A stretch of DNA of 64,000 bases from Desulfobacteraceae bacterium UBA2174 (GTDB taxonomy: Bacteria; Desulfobacterota; Desulfobacteria; Desulfobacterales; UBA2174), in NCBI GenBank assembly GCA_002327445.1, contig DCWA01000022.1, positions 87,445 to 151,444 of the forward strand, in the 5' to 3' direction. How positions within the stretch are numbered: position 1 is the first letter of the stretch; every line of letters begins with the position of its first letter. The translations under genes and the position numbers were made by a program. The notes under the pieces were generated by a model. It ran no database searches and was not told the DNA's origin. It worked only from the letters and a program-made list of their open reading frames with translations. Shown here in pieces: positions 9,441 through 18,983 of this stretch.

Positions 9441-11084
9441 ATGAAGATCGGCATCGCACAGATCAATCCGTTGGTGGGGGATTTTGCCGGCAACGCGGCA
9501 AAGATCGTTGGCCGGGCCGAGCAGGCCCGGGGCAGGGGATGCGAGCTGGTGGTATTTTCGGAACTGGTACTTTCAGGTTATCCGCCGCGGGACCTGCTGG
9601 AAAAGGACGATTTCGTGCAGGCCGGTCTTTCCGCGCTGGCTTACCTCGTCTCTCGCATCCAGGGCATCGGGGTGATCCTGGGCTACGTGGACCGCAACCC
9701 GGCGCCGGAGGGCAAGCCGTTGTTCAACGCCGCCGTGTTGTTTGAAAACGGCCGTATTCTGCACAAGGCATTCAAGCGTCTCCTGCCCACCTACGACGTG
9801 TTCGACGAGAGCCGCTATTTCGAACCGGGAACGGACAATGGCGTGGTGGATTTCAGGGGCCGACGGCTGGCTTTGACGATCTGCGAGGATGTCTGGAACG
9901 ACAAGGAGATCTTTGAACGGCCGCTCTACCACAGCGACCCGGTGGCCGCCATGAGCGACGCCGGGGCCGATCTGCTCGTCAACGTGGCCGCCTCTCCCTT
10001 CGACCTGGCCAAACCCGCCTTCCGGGAGCGGATGCTGGCTGCCGCGGCGCGCAAGTATCGCCTGCCGGTGGTCTTTGCCAACCAGGTGGGCGGCAATGAC
10101 AGCCTGGTCTTCGACGGCGCCAGCAGCGCCTTTGATACGGACGGCCGGCTGGTGGCCAGGGCAGGGGAGTTCGTCGAGGATCTGGTGGTGTTCGACACCG
10201 ATGCCTTGAGCGGTGACGTCCGCCCCCAAAGCGCCTCCACCGCCGAAGCCGTTTACCGCGCCCTGGTCTGCGGCACCCATGACTATGTGGCCAAGTGCGG
10301 GTTTTCCAAGGTGGTGATCGGTCTTTCAGGAGGCATCGATTCCGCTCTTGTCGCCTGCATCGCCGCCGATGCCCTGGGGGCCGCCAATGTCCATACCGTC
10401 TTCATGCCCTCGCGCTACACCTCGCCGGACAACTTCACCGACACCCAATCCTTGGCGGCCAACCTCGGTATTGCGTACCAGGTGATCCCCATCGACGACA
10501 TCTTTGCTGCCTTCGCCCGCTCCCTCTGCCCGGACTTCGACCCCGCCCGTCCGGGCATCACCGAGCAAAATATCCAGGCGCGCATCCGCGGCACGCTGTT
10601 AATGGGGATTTCCAACCGCGACGGGGCGTTGGTCCTGTCCACGGGCAACAAGAGCGAGCTGGCGGTGGGCTACTGCACGCTCTACGGGGACATGAACGGG
10701 GGCCTGGCGGTGATCAGCGACGTGCCCAAGACGCTGGTCTACGAGATTTCCCGCTACCTGAACCGCCGCGGCGAAATCATCCCCCAGCGCATCATCGACA
10801 AGGTGCCCTCGGCCGAACTGGCCCCGAACCAGACCGATCAGGACGACCTGCCGCCCTACGATGTGCTTGACCGGATCCTGGAGAGATACGTGGAGCGGCG
10901 CCGGTCCGCAGAGGACCTGGCCGGTGAGGGTTTCGATCGGGCGCTGGTCCAGGATGTGATCCGCCGCATCGATCGCAGCGAGTACAAGCGCCGTCAGGCG
11001 GCGCCGGGCATCAAGGTGACCGCCAAGGCGTTCGGGGAAGGGCGGCGTCTGCCGCTGGCCAAGCGCTTTGTGCCGGTGGCATAG
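9441..11084 (+). CDS. nadE: Glutamine-dependent NAD+ synthetase
   Basis: Makes NAD+ from deamido-NAD+, ATP and glutamine in the last step of NAD synthesis, in the cytoplasm. The 547 residues contain an N-terminal nitrilase-type glutaminase domain with the triad Glu41 (FSELVLSGYPPRDLL), Lys112 (FKRLLPTYDVFDE) and Cys148 (LTICEDVW). The C-terminal ATP pyrophosphatase domain has the P-loop SGGIDSA at 296-302 and the STGNKSELAVGYCTLYGDM block. Length and motif order match the two-domain bacterial enzyme. GAAAGGACGG precedes the ATG. It stands alone between repeat-rich intergenic regions. Confidence 0.96.
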   Translation: MKIGIAQINPLVGDFAGNAAKIVGRAEQARGRGCELVVFSELVLSGYPPRDLLEKDDFVQAGLSALAYLVSRIQGIGVILGYVDRNPAPEGKPLFNAAVLFENGRILHKAFKRLLPTYDVFDESRYFEPGTDNGVVDFRGRRLALTICEDVWNDKEIFERPLYHSDPVAAMSDAGADLLVNVAASPFDLAKPAFRERMLAAAARKYRLPVVFANQVGGNDSLVFDGASSAFDTDGRLVARAGEFVEDLVVFDTDALSGDVRPQSASTAEAVYRALVCGTHDYVAKCGFSKVVIGLSGGIDSALVACIAADALGAANVHTVFMPSRYTSPDNFTDTQSLAANLGIAYQVIPIDDIFAAFARSLCPDFDPARPGITEQNIQARIRGTLLMGISNRDGALVLSTGNKSELAVGYCTLYGDMNGGLAVISDVPKTLVYEISRYLNRRGEIIPQRIIDKVPSAELAPNQTDQDDLPPYDVLDRILERYVERRRSAEDLAGEGFDRALVQDVIRRIDRSEYKRRQAAPGIKVTAKAFGEGRRLPLAKRFVPVA

Positions 11085-11126
11085 GCGGGGCGGGATGCGG
11101 GAAGTTTCAGGTGTCGGTTTTCGCGT

Positions 11127-11247
11127 GCCAAGAGATCCCTCGTCGCTTGCGCTCCGTCGGGATGACACCTTTTTCAAGTGTCATCCCGAGCGTCAGCGAG
11201 GAATCTGCAGTGGGGAACAAGGCGGGAAGGGGTGGCAGGCAGGGGAG
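11127..11247. repeat. REP-like repeat pair with perfect hairpin
   Basis: Two units of the dispersed family face each other. CGGGATGACAC (11158-11168) and GTGTCATCCCG (11178-11188) form a perfect 11-base-pair stem with the loop CTTTTTCAA. The right unit continues as GAGGAATCTGCAG and an extension. The 59 bases 11186-11244 are repeated exactly at 11424-11482. It lies 40 bases after nadE and could protect or end its transcript. Confidence 0.85.
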
Positions 11248-11410
11248 GGCGCGGTGCCATTTTTTTGAACCGCCCGTTCGCTGACGCTCACTCAAGCCCG
11301 CAAAGATCGCAAAGAACCGCAAAGACTTGTTTTTTAGCCCTCCGGGACAACGGAAACCTGCCTTTCATTGCGACCTTGGCGGCCTTGGCGGTTCAATTTT
11401 TTCGCCCCTC

Positions 11411-11490
11411 TCCCGCTGTCATTCCGAGCGTCAGCGAGGAATCTGCAGTGGGGAACAAGGCGGGAAGGGGTGGCAGGCAGGGAAGCCAAG
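11411..11490. repeat. Second exact copy of the 59-base repeat segment
   Basis: Bases 11424-11482 are identical to 11186-11244, in the same orientation, preceded by TGTCATT. Between the two copies (11250-11410) there is a short A-rich stretch with CGCAAAGA-type repeats and no gene. The whole 466-base interval 11085-11550 holds only repeat material. Confidence 0.85.
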
Positions 11491-11550
11491 GGCCATTAAA
11501 TTTTTTGCTCAAGATTATTTAATAAGAAGTATTCCAGGCAATTCCGAAAC

Positions 11551-12501
11551 CTATACTTCATATTTTTTGCCCGGCCCCGCCGCGATGTTGTACAACCGCC
11601 CCTGGAAGGTTTGCCGCTCTTCCAGGCGAGCGTGGATCAAGCCCAACGTGGCCCGTTTTTGAAGCGCCCAATCCGGTGCCACCAGTTCTTCGGGGTGGGG
11701 GTCCCCGGTGAGGCGCTGGATCACCATTTCCGGCGGCAGGCGTTCGAGAACATCGCAGACCCGGTCCACGTACTCGGCCTGGCCGAGGCACCGGTACTCG
11801 CCGCTTCGGTAGAGACGCTCCAGCGCAGTCCCCTTCACCACGTAAAGCAGGTGGATCTTGATGCCGTCGAGGCCCAGACTGGCCACGGCCCGGGCCGTCT
11901 GGCACATGTGATCGCCCGTTTCGCCGGGAAGCCCCAGGATGATGTGGGCGCAGGTGAGAATGCCCCGGCCGCGGGAAGCTTCCACGGCCCGGCAGAAAGT
12001 GGCGTAGTCGTGTCCCCGGCGGATGGCCTTCAGGGTGGCATCGTGGATCGACTGCAGGCCATACTCGAGCCACACCATGTATTTAGGGGTGTACGACTGG
12101 AGCAGGGTCAGCACCTCGTCGTCGACGCAGTCCGGTCGGGTGCCGATGGCCAGGCCCACCACCCCGGGCACGGCCAGGGCCTCTTCGTAGCGTCGGCGCA
12201 GGACCTCGATGGGGGCGTAGGTGTTGGTGAAGGCCTGAAAATAGGCGACAAAGCCCTTGGCCTTGTAACGCCTGGCCATGCTGGCCTTGCCGGCCTCGAT
12301 TTGCTCCCGGATGGACAAGCCGCGGGCAAAGGCTCCGGTGCCCGATCCCCGGGCGTTGCAATAGATGCACCCCTGGCGCCCCAGGGTGCCGTCGCGGTTG
12401 GGGCAGGTGAAGCCGGCATCCACAGTGATCTTCTGGATCCGGCACCCGAAATGCTGCCGCAGGAATCGGTTCAGATCATGGTATCGCTTCTCTTCAGTCA
12501 C
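11551..12501 (-). CDS. TIGR01212-family radical SAM protein (YhcC-like)
   Basis: A 316-residue radical SAM enzyme of uncharacterised substrate. The iron-sulfur cluster ligands are spaced C33-x11-C45-x2-C48 ([18 protein letters not shown]), the pattern of the YhcC/TIGR01212 family rather than the plain CxxxCxxC. Downstream it shows the Elp3-like core ([45 protein letters not shown]) and the [14 protein letters not shown] block. Length fits the family. It is divergent from mnmG across a tandem-repeat region. The reaction is not known; relation to tRNA or cofactor modification is only speculation. Confidence 0.9.
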   Translation of the reverse strand: MTEEKRYHDLNRFLRQHFGCRIQKITVDAGFTCPNRDGTLGRQGCIYCNARGSGTGAFARGLSIREQIEAGKASMARRYKAKGFVAYFQAFTNTYAPIEVLRRRYEEALAVPGVVGLAIGTRPDCVDDEVLTLLQSYTPKYMVWLEYGLQSIHDATLKAIRRGHDYATFCRAVEASRGRGILTCAHIILGLPGETGDHMCQTARAVASLGLDGIKIHLLYVVKGTALERLYRSGEYRCLGQAEYVDRVCDVLERLPPEMVIQRLTGDPHPEELVAPDWALQKRATLGLIHARLEERQTFQGRLYNIAAGPGKKYEV

Positions 12502-12545
12502 TTCGCCTCGCTTGACCCGGGTTCGGCGAATCGGATATCAGAGGG

Positions 12546-12646
12546 AGGTTCAAGGTTCAAGGTTGAAGGTTCAGGGTAAAAGAATCAAGGATCAAGGTTC
12601 AAGGTTCAAAGGTCAAGGTTCAGGATTCAAGGTTCCAGGTTCAAAG
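12546..12646 (+). repeat. Degenerate AAGGTTC tandem array
   Basis: About a dozen copies of a 7-base unit (AAGGTTC and variants such as AAGGTTG, AAGGATC, AAGGTCA) run in tandem between the divergent radical SAM gene and mnmG. The array is translatable in places but is not part of either gene. Origin and role unknown; slippage expansion is the simplest explanation. Confidence 0.85.
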
Positions 12647-12706
12647 TCTATGGGGCCGACCGGTTACCTTGATCCGTTTTCCAATTTCCAGTTTCGAGTT
12701 TCGATA

Positions 12707-14629
12707 ATGAGCATCCATTCGCGTCGCTTCGACATCATCGTGGTGGGCGCCGGGCATGCCGGCTGCGAAGCGGCCTTGGCCGCCGCCCGCATGGGGTGCC
12801 AGGTGCTGTTGCTGGCCATCGACCTGGACAAGCTGGCCGCCATGCCGTGCAGCCCGTCCATCGGCGGCATGGCCAAGGGGCACCTTGTCAAGGAAATCGA
12901 CGCCCTGGGGGGTGCCATGGCCAAAGCCACCGACCGCTCGGCGATCCAGTACAAGACCCTCAACACCAAGAAGGGGCCGGCGGTCCAGGGGTCGCGGACC
13001 CAGAACGACAAGCAGCTCTACCACCAGGCGATGAAGCGCATCGTCGAGTCCCAGCCGAACCTGGAACTCAAGCAGGCCATGGTGGAGCGCCTGGTGGTGG
13101 AAAACGGGTGCGTGGCGGGGGTCGAGGATGCCACCGGCTACGGTTATGCCGCCCCGGCGGTGGTCCTGGCCACCGGCACCTTCCTCGCCGGGCTGGTGCA
13201 TATCGGGTTCAAGGCCATCCACGCCGGCCGGGCGGGGGAGTTTGCCGCCGACGGGCTCGCCGCGGATCTAAAAGGCCTCGGTTTCACCCTGGGACGCATG
13301 AAGACCGGCACGCCGCCGCGGCTCAAGCGCGCCAGCATCGATTTTTCCCGCTTCGACATTCAGGGCGGCGATGATCGGCCCCGGGCCTTTTCCTTTTCCG
13401 GCGACCCCTCGCCGCTGCCGCAGCTCCCCAGCTACATCGGCCACACCAGCGAGCGGGTGCACCGCATCGTGCGCGAGCACCTGCATCTCTCGGCCCTTTA
13501 CGGGGGGCGCATCACCGGGGTCTCGGCCCGCTACTGCCCCTCGTTCGAGGACAAGATCGTCCATTTTCCGGAAAAGGACCGTCACCAGGTGATTCTCGAG
13601 CCAGAGGGGCTGGAGACCGAGGAAGTGTACGCCAGCGGCCTGGGCAACAGCCTGCCCTTGGAGATTCAGCTGGAAGTGGTGCACAGCGTCGAAGGACTCG
13701 AAGCGGCGGAGATGATGCGGCCGGCCTACGCCATCGAGTACGACTACATCAACCCGTTGCAGTTGCGGCCCACCCTGGAGACCAAACGGGTGGCCGGGCT
13801 CTACCTTGCCGGGCAGATCAACGGCACCTCGGGCTATGAGGAGGCGGCGGCCCAGGGGCTCTGGGCCGGAGTCAACGCCGCCTGCCGCGTGCAGGGCCGC
13901 CCCCCGTTTCTCCTGGACCGCAGCCAAGCCTACATGGCGGTGATGGTTGACGATCTGGTCACCCGGGGCACCCGAGAACCGTACCGCATCTTCACCTCCC
14001 GGGCCGAATACCGCCTGATGCTCCGCGAGGACAACGCCGACCTGCGCCTGGCGGCCATCGGCTGCGAGCTGGGGCTGGTGGACCCGGAGACCCGCGACGC
14101 GGTGGAAGCGCGGCGTGCCGAGATCCACCGGGAGCTGTCCCGGGTGCGGGCCACGGTAATCCGGCCGGACGAGGCGACCAACGCACACCTGAGCGCCCGA
14201 GGCTCGGCGCCCATCCGCAGCGGGACCTCGCTGGAGCAGCTCCTGCGGCGCGCGGAGCTCGACTACGGCATCGTTTCCACCCTGGCCCCGGCCGATCCGG
14301 TGCCGGACCCGAGGGTGGCGCGCCAGGTGGAGATCGAGGTGAAGTACGCCGGCTACATCCAGCGTCAACTGGCGGACATCGAACGTTTCAAGCATCTGGA
14401 AAAGATCATGATTCCGGAGGATTTCGATTATCGCGGCGCCCACGGGCTCTCCAACGAGCTCAAGGGGAAGCTCTCCGAGGTGCGCCCCGCCTCCCTCGGA
14501 CAGGCCGCGCGCATCGACGGGATGACCCCGGCGGCCATCGCGGTATTGATGGTGCTGCTCAAGGGGCGGAAGGCGCCTTCCCGGGCAGCGGGCGAGGCCC
14601 AGCCCCCGGCCGCCTCCCCGCCTCATTGA
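12707..14629 (+). CDS. mnmG: tRNA uridine-5-carboxymethylaminomethyl modification enzyme MnmG
   Basis: FAD-dependent subunit that, with MnmE, modifies U34 in the wobble position of certain tRNAs. The start is placed at ATG 12707, giving [19 protein letters not shown] with the dinucleotide-binding GxGxxG at residues 14-19; the longer open frame upstream runs through the tandem repeat and is not coding. Family blocks are all present: [61 protein letters not shown] and the C-terminal [18 protein letters not shown]. At 640 residues it is close to the E. coli protein. No strong ribosome-binding site is seen. Confidence 0.96.
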   Translation: MSIHSRRFDIIVVGAGHAGCEAALAAARMGCQVLLLAIDLDKLAAMPCSPSIGGMAKGHLVKEIDALGGAMAKATDRSAIQYKTLNTKKGPAVQGSRTQNDKQLYHQAMKRIVESQPNLELKQAMVERLVVENGCVAGVEDATGYGYAAPAVVLATGTFLAGLVHIGFKAIHAGRAGEFAADGLAADLKGLGFTLGRMKTGTPPRLKRASIDFSRFDIQGGDDRPRAFSFSGDPSPLPQLPSYIGHTSERVHRIVREHLHLSALYGGRITGVSARYCPSFEDKIVHFPEKDRHQVILEPEGLETEEVYASGLGNSLPLEIQLEVVHSVEGLEAAEMMRPAYAIEYDYINPLQLRPTLETKRVAGLYLAGQINGTSGYEEAAAQGLWAGVNAACRVQGRPPFLLDRSQAYMAVMVDDLVTRGTREPYRIFTSRAEYRLMLREDNADLRLAAIGCELGLVDPETRDAVEARRAEIHRELSRVRATVIRPDEATNAHLSARGSAPIRSGTSLEQLLRRAELDYGIVSTLAPADPVPDPRVARQVEIEVKYAGYIQRQLADIERFKHLEKIMIPEDFDYRGAHGLSNELKGKLSEVRPASLGQAARIDGMTPAAIAVLMVLLKGRKAPSRAAGEAQPPAASPPH

Positions 14630-14653
14630 CTTGTGCGGCTTGAAGGCTATAGT
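14626..14653 (+). promoter_or_regulatory. Probable sigma-70-type promoter of the J-protein gene
   Basis: TTGACT (14626-14631) and TATAGT (14648-14653) are 16 bases apart, and the -35 box overlaps the mnmG stop codon. The leader to the cbpA-like start is about 100 bases, A/T-rich in its first part. Confidence 0.5.
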
Positions 14654-14756
14654 GTAAAAGTAAACAATTTGATTTGATTGTATATTTTGTTGAATCAACC
14701 AGCGGACCGGCCGGGGCCGCCCTCGGCGCGGCGCCCATGAACGTGGAACGAAAACG

Positions 14757-15686
14757 ATGGATTACTACGAGCAGCTCGGCGTCAAGAAGGACGCCACCGC
14801 GGATCAAATCAAGAAGGCCTACCGCAAACTGGCCATGAAGTACCATCCGGACCACGCCAAAGGGGACAAGGAGGCTGAAGAGAAGTTCAAAAAAATCAGC
14901 GAGGCCTATGCGGTGCTCAGCGACCCGGAGAAACGGAAACAGTACGACGAATACGGGGCCAGCGGGTTCCAGCAGCGCTTCAGCCAGGAAGACATCTTCC
15001 GGGGCTTCGACTTCAGCGAAATCCTCAAGGAGTTCGGTTTCGGCGGCAAAGCCGGCAACGTGCGGTTCTCCTTCGGCGGCGGATCCCCCTTCGGAGCCGG
15101 GGCCTCGGGCTTCGGTGGCGGTGCGTCACCCTTCGGCGGCCGGGGCCGGCGCCAGGCCGCGCCCAAGGGCTCCGATCTAATCTACGAGCTCGGCCTCACC
15201 ATCCAGGAGGTGGCCAAGGGAACCACCAAAACGGTGGCCATCCAGCAGGACCAAAAAGTCGACCGCATCGAGGTGAAGATTCCCAAGGGTCTGGTGCCGG
15301 GGCAAAAATTGCGCCTGGCTGGCAAGGGGGAGCCGAGTCCGTATGGCGGGCCGCCGGGGGATCTGTTCATCCAGCCGTATCTGCTGCCGGATCCGGTTTT
15401 CGAGGTGGACGGCCTCGATCTCACCGTGCAGCGGGACATCAAGCTCACCGAGGCCATTCTGGGCACGACGGTCACCGTGCCGCTCATCGACGGCAAGACC
15501 GTCAGCCTGAAAGTTCCCCCCGGCGTCAACCACAAGACCCGAATGCGCCTGGGAGGCAAGGGGTTGCCAGGGCTCAAGGGCGGCAGCCACGGCGACTTGT
15601 TTGTCCGCATCCATGTGACCATGCCCAAACAACTGACCGAACAGCAGCGTCAGTGGATCATCGATTTGCAGAATTCGGGATTGTAG
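14757..15686 (+). CDS. cbpA: CbpA-type (class B) DnaJ co-chaperone
   Basis: J-domain protein that stimulates DnaK and binds unfolded polypeptides. Residues 1-70 are the J domain with HPD at 30-32. A Gly/Phe-rich linker (about 95-140, [20 protein letters not shown]) follows, and then two beta-barrel peptide-binding domains ([34 protein letters not shown]) with the C-terminal dimerisation part. The CxxCxGxG zinc-finger domain of true DnaJ is absent, which makes it a CbpA/DnaJ2-type protein. The 309-residue length is typical. A promoter is visible upstream. Confidence 0.93.
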   Translation: MDYYEQLGVKKDATADQIKKAYRKLAMKYHPDHAKGDKEAEEKFKKISEAYAVLSDPEKRKQYDEYGASGFQQRFSQEDIFRGFDFSEILKEFGFGGKAGNVRFSFGGGSPFGAGASGFGGGASPFGGRGRRQAAPKGSDLIYELGLTIQEVAKGTTKTVAIQQDQKVDRIEVKIPKGLVPGQKLRLAGKGEPSPYGGPPGDLFIQPYLLPDPVFEVDGLDLTVQRDIKLTEAILGTTVTVPLIDGKTVSLKVPPGVNHKTRMRLGGKGLPGLKGGSHGDLFVRIHVTMPKQLTEQQRQWIIDLQNSGL

Positions 15687-16063
15687 CGTTTCCATTTTCT
15701 CAGGGCTGCCGCCAGTGGATGCCATTGCCGGCGGCAGCCCCGAAACGGAAATGGGCCCCAACCGGGGCCGGGTTTCGATTGTTCCCGCCTTCTTCGCCGT
15801 TTCAACTTTCTCCATCGCGCCGGGTTCTTTTTTTCGCAATTTTCGCCAAAGACGGAACCTCTGTTCATCGCCAACGGGTGGCGGAAGGCATTCCGGAGAT
15901 TTCCGGAAAAGCATCTGGATGCACCCTCCTGTCACCCGGACGGAAACGCGGCTGCAGGCTGAGTAACAAGCTAAAATGATTGACAACAGTGCGGCCAGAA
16001 GGTAGGTTTTGATGCCGATGAGGCTGATTTGATCGAACCCGAATACCTCGGCAAGCTCTTGAA
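15687..16063. other. Intergenic region with an 11-base-pair inverted repeat
   Basis: GGGCTGCCGCC (15703-15713) and GGCGGCAGCCC (15730-15740) are perfect complements around a 16-base loop, 16 bases after the J-protein stop. No T run follows, so it is not a classical intrinsic terminator but may still end or protect the transcript. Nothing else recognisable is seen up to the hpt gene. Confidence 0.6.
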
Positions 16064-16612
16064 ATGGCGATGCGGATGCCCGAACTGCTCCCTGTTCTGG
16101 ACCAGAAAACCATCGAAAAATTGATCGATGAAACGGCGAAGCGGATTTCGACCGACTATGCCGGTCGGCCACTGGTGCTGATCGGTGTCCTCAAAGGGGC
16201 TTTCATCTTCATGGCCGACCTGGTGCGCCGCCTGACGATTCCGGTGACCATCGACTTTGTCGGCATTTCCAGTTACGGGGACCAGACCGTCAGCTCCGGC
16301 TGCATCCGCCTCACCCGCGACATCGGGATGGATGTCTGCGGCCGGGATGTCCTCATCGTCGAGGATATCGTGGATACGGGGTTGACGCTTGCTTTTCTCA
16401 TCGCGCATATCCGGTCCCTGGGGGCTTCCAGCGTCAACGTCTGCGCGCTGCTCGACAAGCGCGCACGGCGCCGGGTGGAAGTGGCGGTGCCCTATTGCTG
16501 CTACGAGGCCCCGGATGAGTTTCTGGTCGGCTATGGTCTTGATTTCGACGAGCGCTACCGGCAACTGCCGGGCGTTTACCGGCTGCAATTCAACCCTGAA
16601 GGTGCATCATGA
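16064..16612 (+). CDS. hpt: Hypoxanthine phosphoribosyltransferase
   Basis: Purine salvage enzyme that joins hypoxanthine (and often guanine) to PRPP. The PRPP-binding loop VEDIVDTGLT is at residues 99-108, and the family blocks VLKGAFIFMADLVRR, DFVGISSYG and FLVGYGLDFDERYRQLPGVY are all present. The 182 residues are the usual length. The first ATG gives MAMRMPELLP; ATG codons 2 or 4 codons later are also possible and no clear ribosome-binding site decides. Its stop overlaps the next start (ATGA), so the two genes are translationally coupled. Confidence 0.95.
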   Translation: MAMRMPELLPVLDQKTIEKLIDETAKRISTDYAGRPLVLIGVLKGAFIFMADLVRRLTIPVTIDFVGISSYGDQTVSSGCIRLTRDIGMDVCGRDVLIVEDIVDTGLTLAFLIAHIRSLGASSVNVCALLDKRARRRVEVAVPYCCYEAPDEFLVGYGLDFDERYRQLPGVYRLQFNPEGAS

Positions 16613-18327
16613 TCATCACCTGCGAAAACTGTCACACCAGCTACAACCTGGACGACTCGTTGCTGGACCCGGCCGGATCGCGCGTCCGCTGTACCAATTG
16701 CGGCCATGTGTTCCTCGTTCAGCCGCCCCCGGAGGTTCAACCGCCGGCTGATGATGAACCCGTCGATGCCTTGGGAGAAGGGACCAGCGACCGGACTTTC
16801 GAGGCGCCGGCACCCGTGGGAACAGAGTCCTCTGAATTCGACTTCCAGCCCCCGGACACGCCCGAACGGGACGAGCGGGACGCGCTGGCCCTGGATCTCG
16901 ACCTGGATCTGGATTTTGGCGAACCGGAGCATGGCGTCGCGGCCAGAACGGATGACCTCGAGGAGCTGGAACTGGACCTGAATCTGGATCCGGACCCCGT
17001 TGTTGACAGCGGTGCCAAAGAAGCGGTCCAGGCGGCGCCGTCCGATGAAATCGTTCTGCCGGATGAACTCGTTCTGGAAGATATCGAAAAGTTACTCCAG
17101 ATCCAGGAAGCGCCCGGCGCGGTGGAGAAAGCACCCGCGGCCGTCGGGCAGACCGATGTCCTGGAGGGTCTCGATCTGAATCTGGAGCAGCCGGAGGAAG
17201 CGGGTCAAGGCCGGGAGGCCGGTTCGCAAGACAGTGATCTGAATCTGGACCTGGACCTGAATCTGGAGGAAGCGGGAACCCGGGTGGAAGCCCCTGTCGC
17301 CGGTTCGCAGGACCTGGATCTCGATCTGGACTTGAACCTGGAGGAGATCGAGGGGCTGCCGGAGATGGGCTCCGGTGGCGAGGGCGAGCTGGAATTGCGC
17401 CTGGAGCCGCTGGGCACCGAACCGATGCAGATGGAAACCGAGGTTTTCGAGGAAAAGGGGATCGATCTCGGCGACATCGACCAGATGCTCCACGGCGATG
17501 AAGATGCGATGGAGTCGGAAAAGACCTCGGAGCAGGTCGAGGAAACCGCCGTCGAGATGCCGCCGATCCCGATTGGGCAGGAAACGGCCGAAATCGCTGC
17601 CAATCTGATGCGCACAGGGGAACCAGAAGCGGAGGTCGACGTCTATGGAGAGGAGACCGGAGCACCCCGGGATTCCACCAGTGACGCAGAGATCGCCAGC
17701 CTCGGCCATGCCTACACCCTTCGGGCCTCCACCGAGGTCGATGGACAGACCACGCTGACGGCGGAAACCGAACCGATCACGGCGCCGGAGGCGGTGGCTG
17801 CTCCCGCCGGGCGGAGCCTGGGATGGCTCTGGGTGGTGTTGGTGTTGCTGGGTCTGGCCGGCGGCGGGGTCTACTGGGCCCAGCGGCAGGGAGTGGACCT
17901 CGCCTTTCTATCGCGTCTGGTGGGGAAGCAGGCGGTGGACGAAGCCGGGAACATGAAAATCAGCACCCTGGCCATCGACAGCCGCTTCGTGGACAACACT
18001 ACCGCCGGCCGGCTCTTTGTCATCAGCGGCAAGGTGCGCAATGACTACGACCATCCGCGCAGCCGGATCCAGATCAAGGGGAGTCTTCTGGCCAAGGGCA
18101 AAAAACTGGTGGGCAGCGAGATGGTTTTCTGCGGCAACGTGCTGACCGACCTCGACCTCAACCGGCTGGACGTCATCGAGATCAAAAAGAGGCTCGCCCT
18201 GGACAGCGGCACCGACAATTCCAACCTCGATGTGGCCCCCGGCGGACTGGTGCCCTTCATGGTGGTTTTTTCAAACTTGCCTTCGGATCTGGAGGAGTTT
18301 ACCATCGAGGTGGTGTCTTCGCGTTGA
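16609..18327 (+). CDS. MJ0042 zinc-ribbon, acidic-repeat, DUF3426-type membrane protein
   Basis: A 572-residue protein with an N-terminal zinc ribbon (C5, C8, C28, C31: TCENCHTSY...VRCTNCGHVF). A long, very acidic low-complexity region (about 60-330) follows, in which LDLNL/LDLDL motifs recur. There is one membrane helix near residues 405-422 (LGWLWVVLVLLGLAGGGVY) and a C-terminal extracytoplasmic DUF3426-like domain (VDNTTAGRLFVISGKVRNDYDHPRS). This architecture is common in Desulfobacterota and Myxococcota, but its role is unknown. The start overlaps hpt by four bases. The repeats probably vary in number between strains. Confidence 0.85.
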   Translation: MIITCENCHTSYNLDDSLLDPAGSRVRCTNCGHVFLVQPPPEVQPPADDEPVDALGEGTSDRTFEAPAPVGTESSEFDFQPPDTPERDERDALALDLDLDLDFGEPEHGVAARTDDLEELELDLNLDPDPVVDSGAKEAVQAAPSDEIVLPDELVLEDIEKLLQIQEAPGAVEKAPAAVGQTDVLEGLDLNLEQPEEAGQGREAGSQDSDLNLDLDLNLEEAGTRVEAPVAGSQDLDLDLDLNLEEIEGLPEMGSGGEGELELRLEPLGTEPMQMETEVFEEKGIDLGDIDQMLHGDEDAMESEKTSEQVEETAVEMPPIPIGQETAEIAANLMRTGEPEAEVDVYGEETGAPRDSTSDAEIASLGHAYTLRASTEVDGQTTLTAETEPITAPEAVAAPAGRSLGWLWVVLVLLGLAGGGVYWAQRQGVDLAFLSRLVGKQAVDEAGNMKISTLAIDSRFVDNTTAGRLFVISGKVRNDYDHPRSRIQIKGSLLAKGKKLVGSEMVFCGNVLTDLDLNRLDVIEIKKRLALDSGTDNSNLDVAPGGLVPFMVVFSNLPSDLEEFTIEVVSSR

Positions 18328-18362
18328 TGCGGATTTGACTCCCATTCAATGGGGCTTTCCCC

Positions 18363-18391
18363 TTGACTTGAAACCGGCGGCTTGCTAAAAA
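18363..18391 (+). promoter_or_regulatory. Promoter of the tRNA gene
   Basis: TTGACT (18363-18368), a 17-base spacer and TAAAAA (18386-18391) lie 35 bases before the tRNA. The spacing is ideal; the -10 box is moderate. Confidence 0.55.
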
Positions 18392-18426
18392 CCCCTTTTT
18401 ACTCGGCGGCATCATCCGCCTGCCTT

Positions 18427-18503
18427 GGCGATGTAGCTCAGTTGGTCAGAGCATGCGGCTCATATCCGCAGTGTCCGGGGTTCAATTCCCTGCATCGCCA
18501 CCA
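18427..18503 (+). tRNA. tRNA with CAT anticodon (elongator Met most likely)
   Basis: Full 77-base cloverleaf. The acceptor stem is GGCGATG/CATCGCC with discriminator A and encoded CCA, the D arm is GCTCAGTTGGTCAGAGC, the anticodon stem TGCGG/CCGCA surrounds the loop CTCATAT, and the T arm contains GGTTCAATTCC. It is not the initiator: the first acceptor pair is matched and the anticodon stem lacks three G-C pairs. An Ile tRNA whose C34 becomes lysidine has the same anticodon and cannot be excluded by eye. The base after the anticodon loop purine (T at position 38) is less usual than A. Confidence 0.93.
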
Positions 18504-18512
18504 GATACCAAT

Positions 18513-18550
18513 AAGCCTCGTAATCTTAACCGGTTACGAGGCTTTTCTTT
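18513..18550 (+). terminator. Terminator of the tRNA gene
   Basis: AAGCCTCGTAA and TTACGAGGCTT form a perfect stem around a 10-base loop, directly followed by TTTTCTTTT, ten bases after the CCA end. Confidence 0.85.
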
Positions 18551-18854
18551 TGGGCCGGGTGCGTCTGGGGTGCAGTTTTGTAATTTCGGCGGTAAAGCCC
18601 TTTTGTGGCCGCGTTGGGTCAGATGGCACATCTGCCCGGGAATGAAATGGCGGTTTGCTTGTGCCATGGCTCAGATTCCTTCAGCTACGTTTTCAATGCC
18701 AAAAACAGGCCTATAGGGGTCATTTTGGGCTGTTTGTAACGGATAGTGACTGAAATATCAGGATATTGGCATGGTCCGACCCCTTTCAAGAGAGTCTTCG
18801 ACCTCCAGGGCGTCGTAGGCAGCCGCCGCCTCGTCGTTCAGCCCAAGCTCCTTT
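18551..18854. other. Gene-free stretch downstream of the tRNA
   Basis: No open frame with a credible start, codon pattern or recognisable domain is visible. The segment is less GC-rich in part (18660-18775). Because it adjoins a tRNA 3' end it could be a remnant of an integrated element, but no integrase or duplicated tRNA end was found in the window. Confidence 0.4.
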
Positions 18855-18899
18855 CAAAAATTTCGGCCCGGGCGATCGGATCTTCGATCACCCGGGCCG
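18855..18899 (-). terminator. Terminator of the nitrate/NO-defence gene series
   Basis: CGGCCCGGGCGATCG (18864-18878) pairs with CGATCACCCGGGCCG (18885-18899), one mismatch in 15, with a six-base loop. On the minus strand the stem is followed by AAATTTTTGA. It lies 84 bases beyond the flavodiiron stop codon. Confidence 0.8.
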
Positions 18900-18983
18900 T
18901 CTGAATGACACACCTGTTCAAAATGCCGATTCAATCTGGTTGACCCGCCTCACCGGCAAGATTGAACCGGCGGGCGGATCCTT

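Noticed and set aside
12541..12660. CRISPR-like array upstream of mnmG
   Set aside because: Units are 7 bases, contiguous and degenerate with no spacers; it is a simple tandem repeat.
12365..12706. Longer N-terminus of MnmG starting at 12365
   Set aside because: It would translate the tandem repeat and overlap the divergent radical SAM gene; the conserved protein begins at ATG 12707.
18551..18854. Integrated element at the tRNA 3' end
   Set aside because: No integrase, no duplicated tRNA end and no mobility gene in the adjacent sequence; only the position suggests it.
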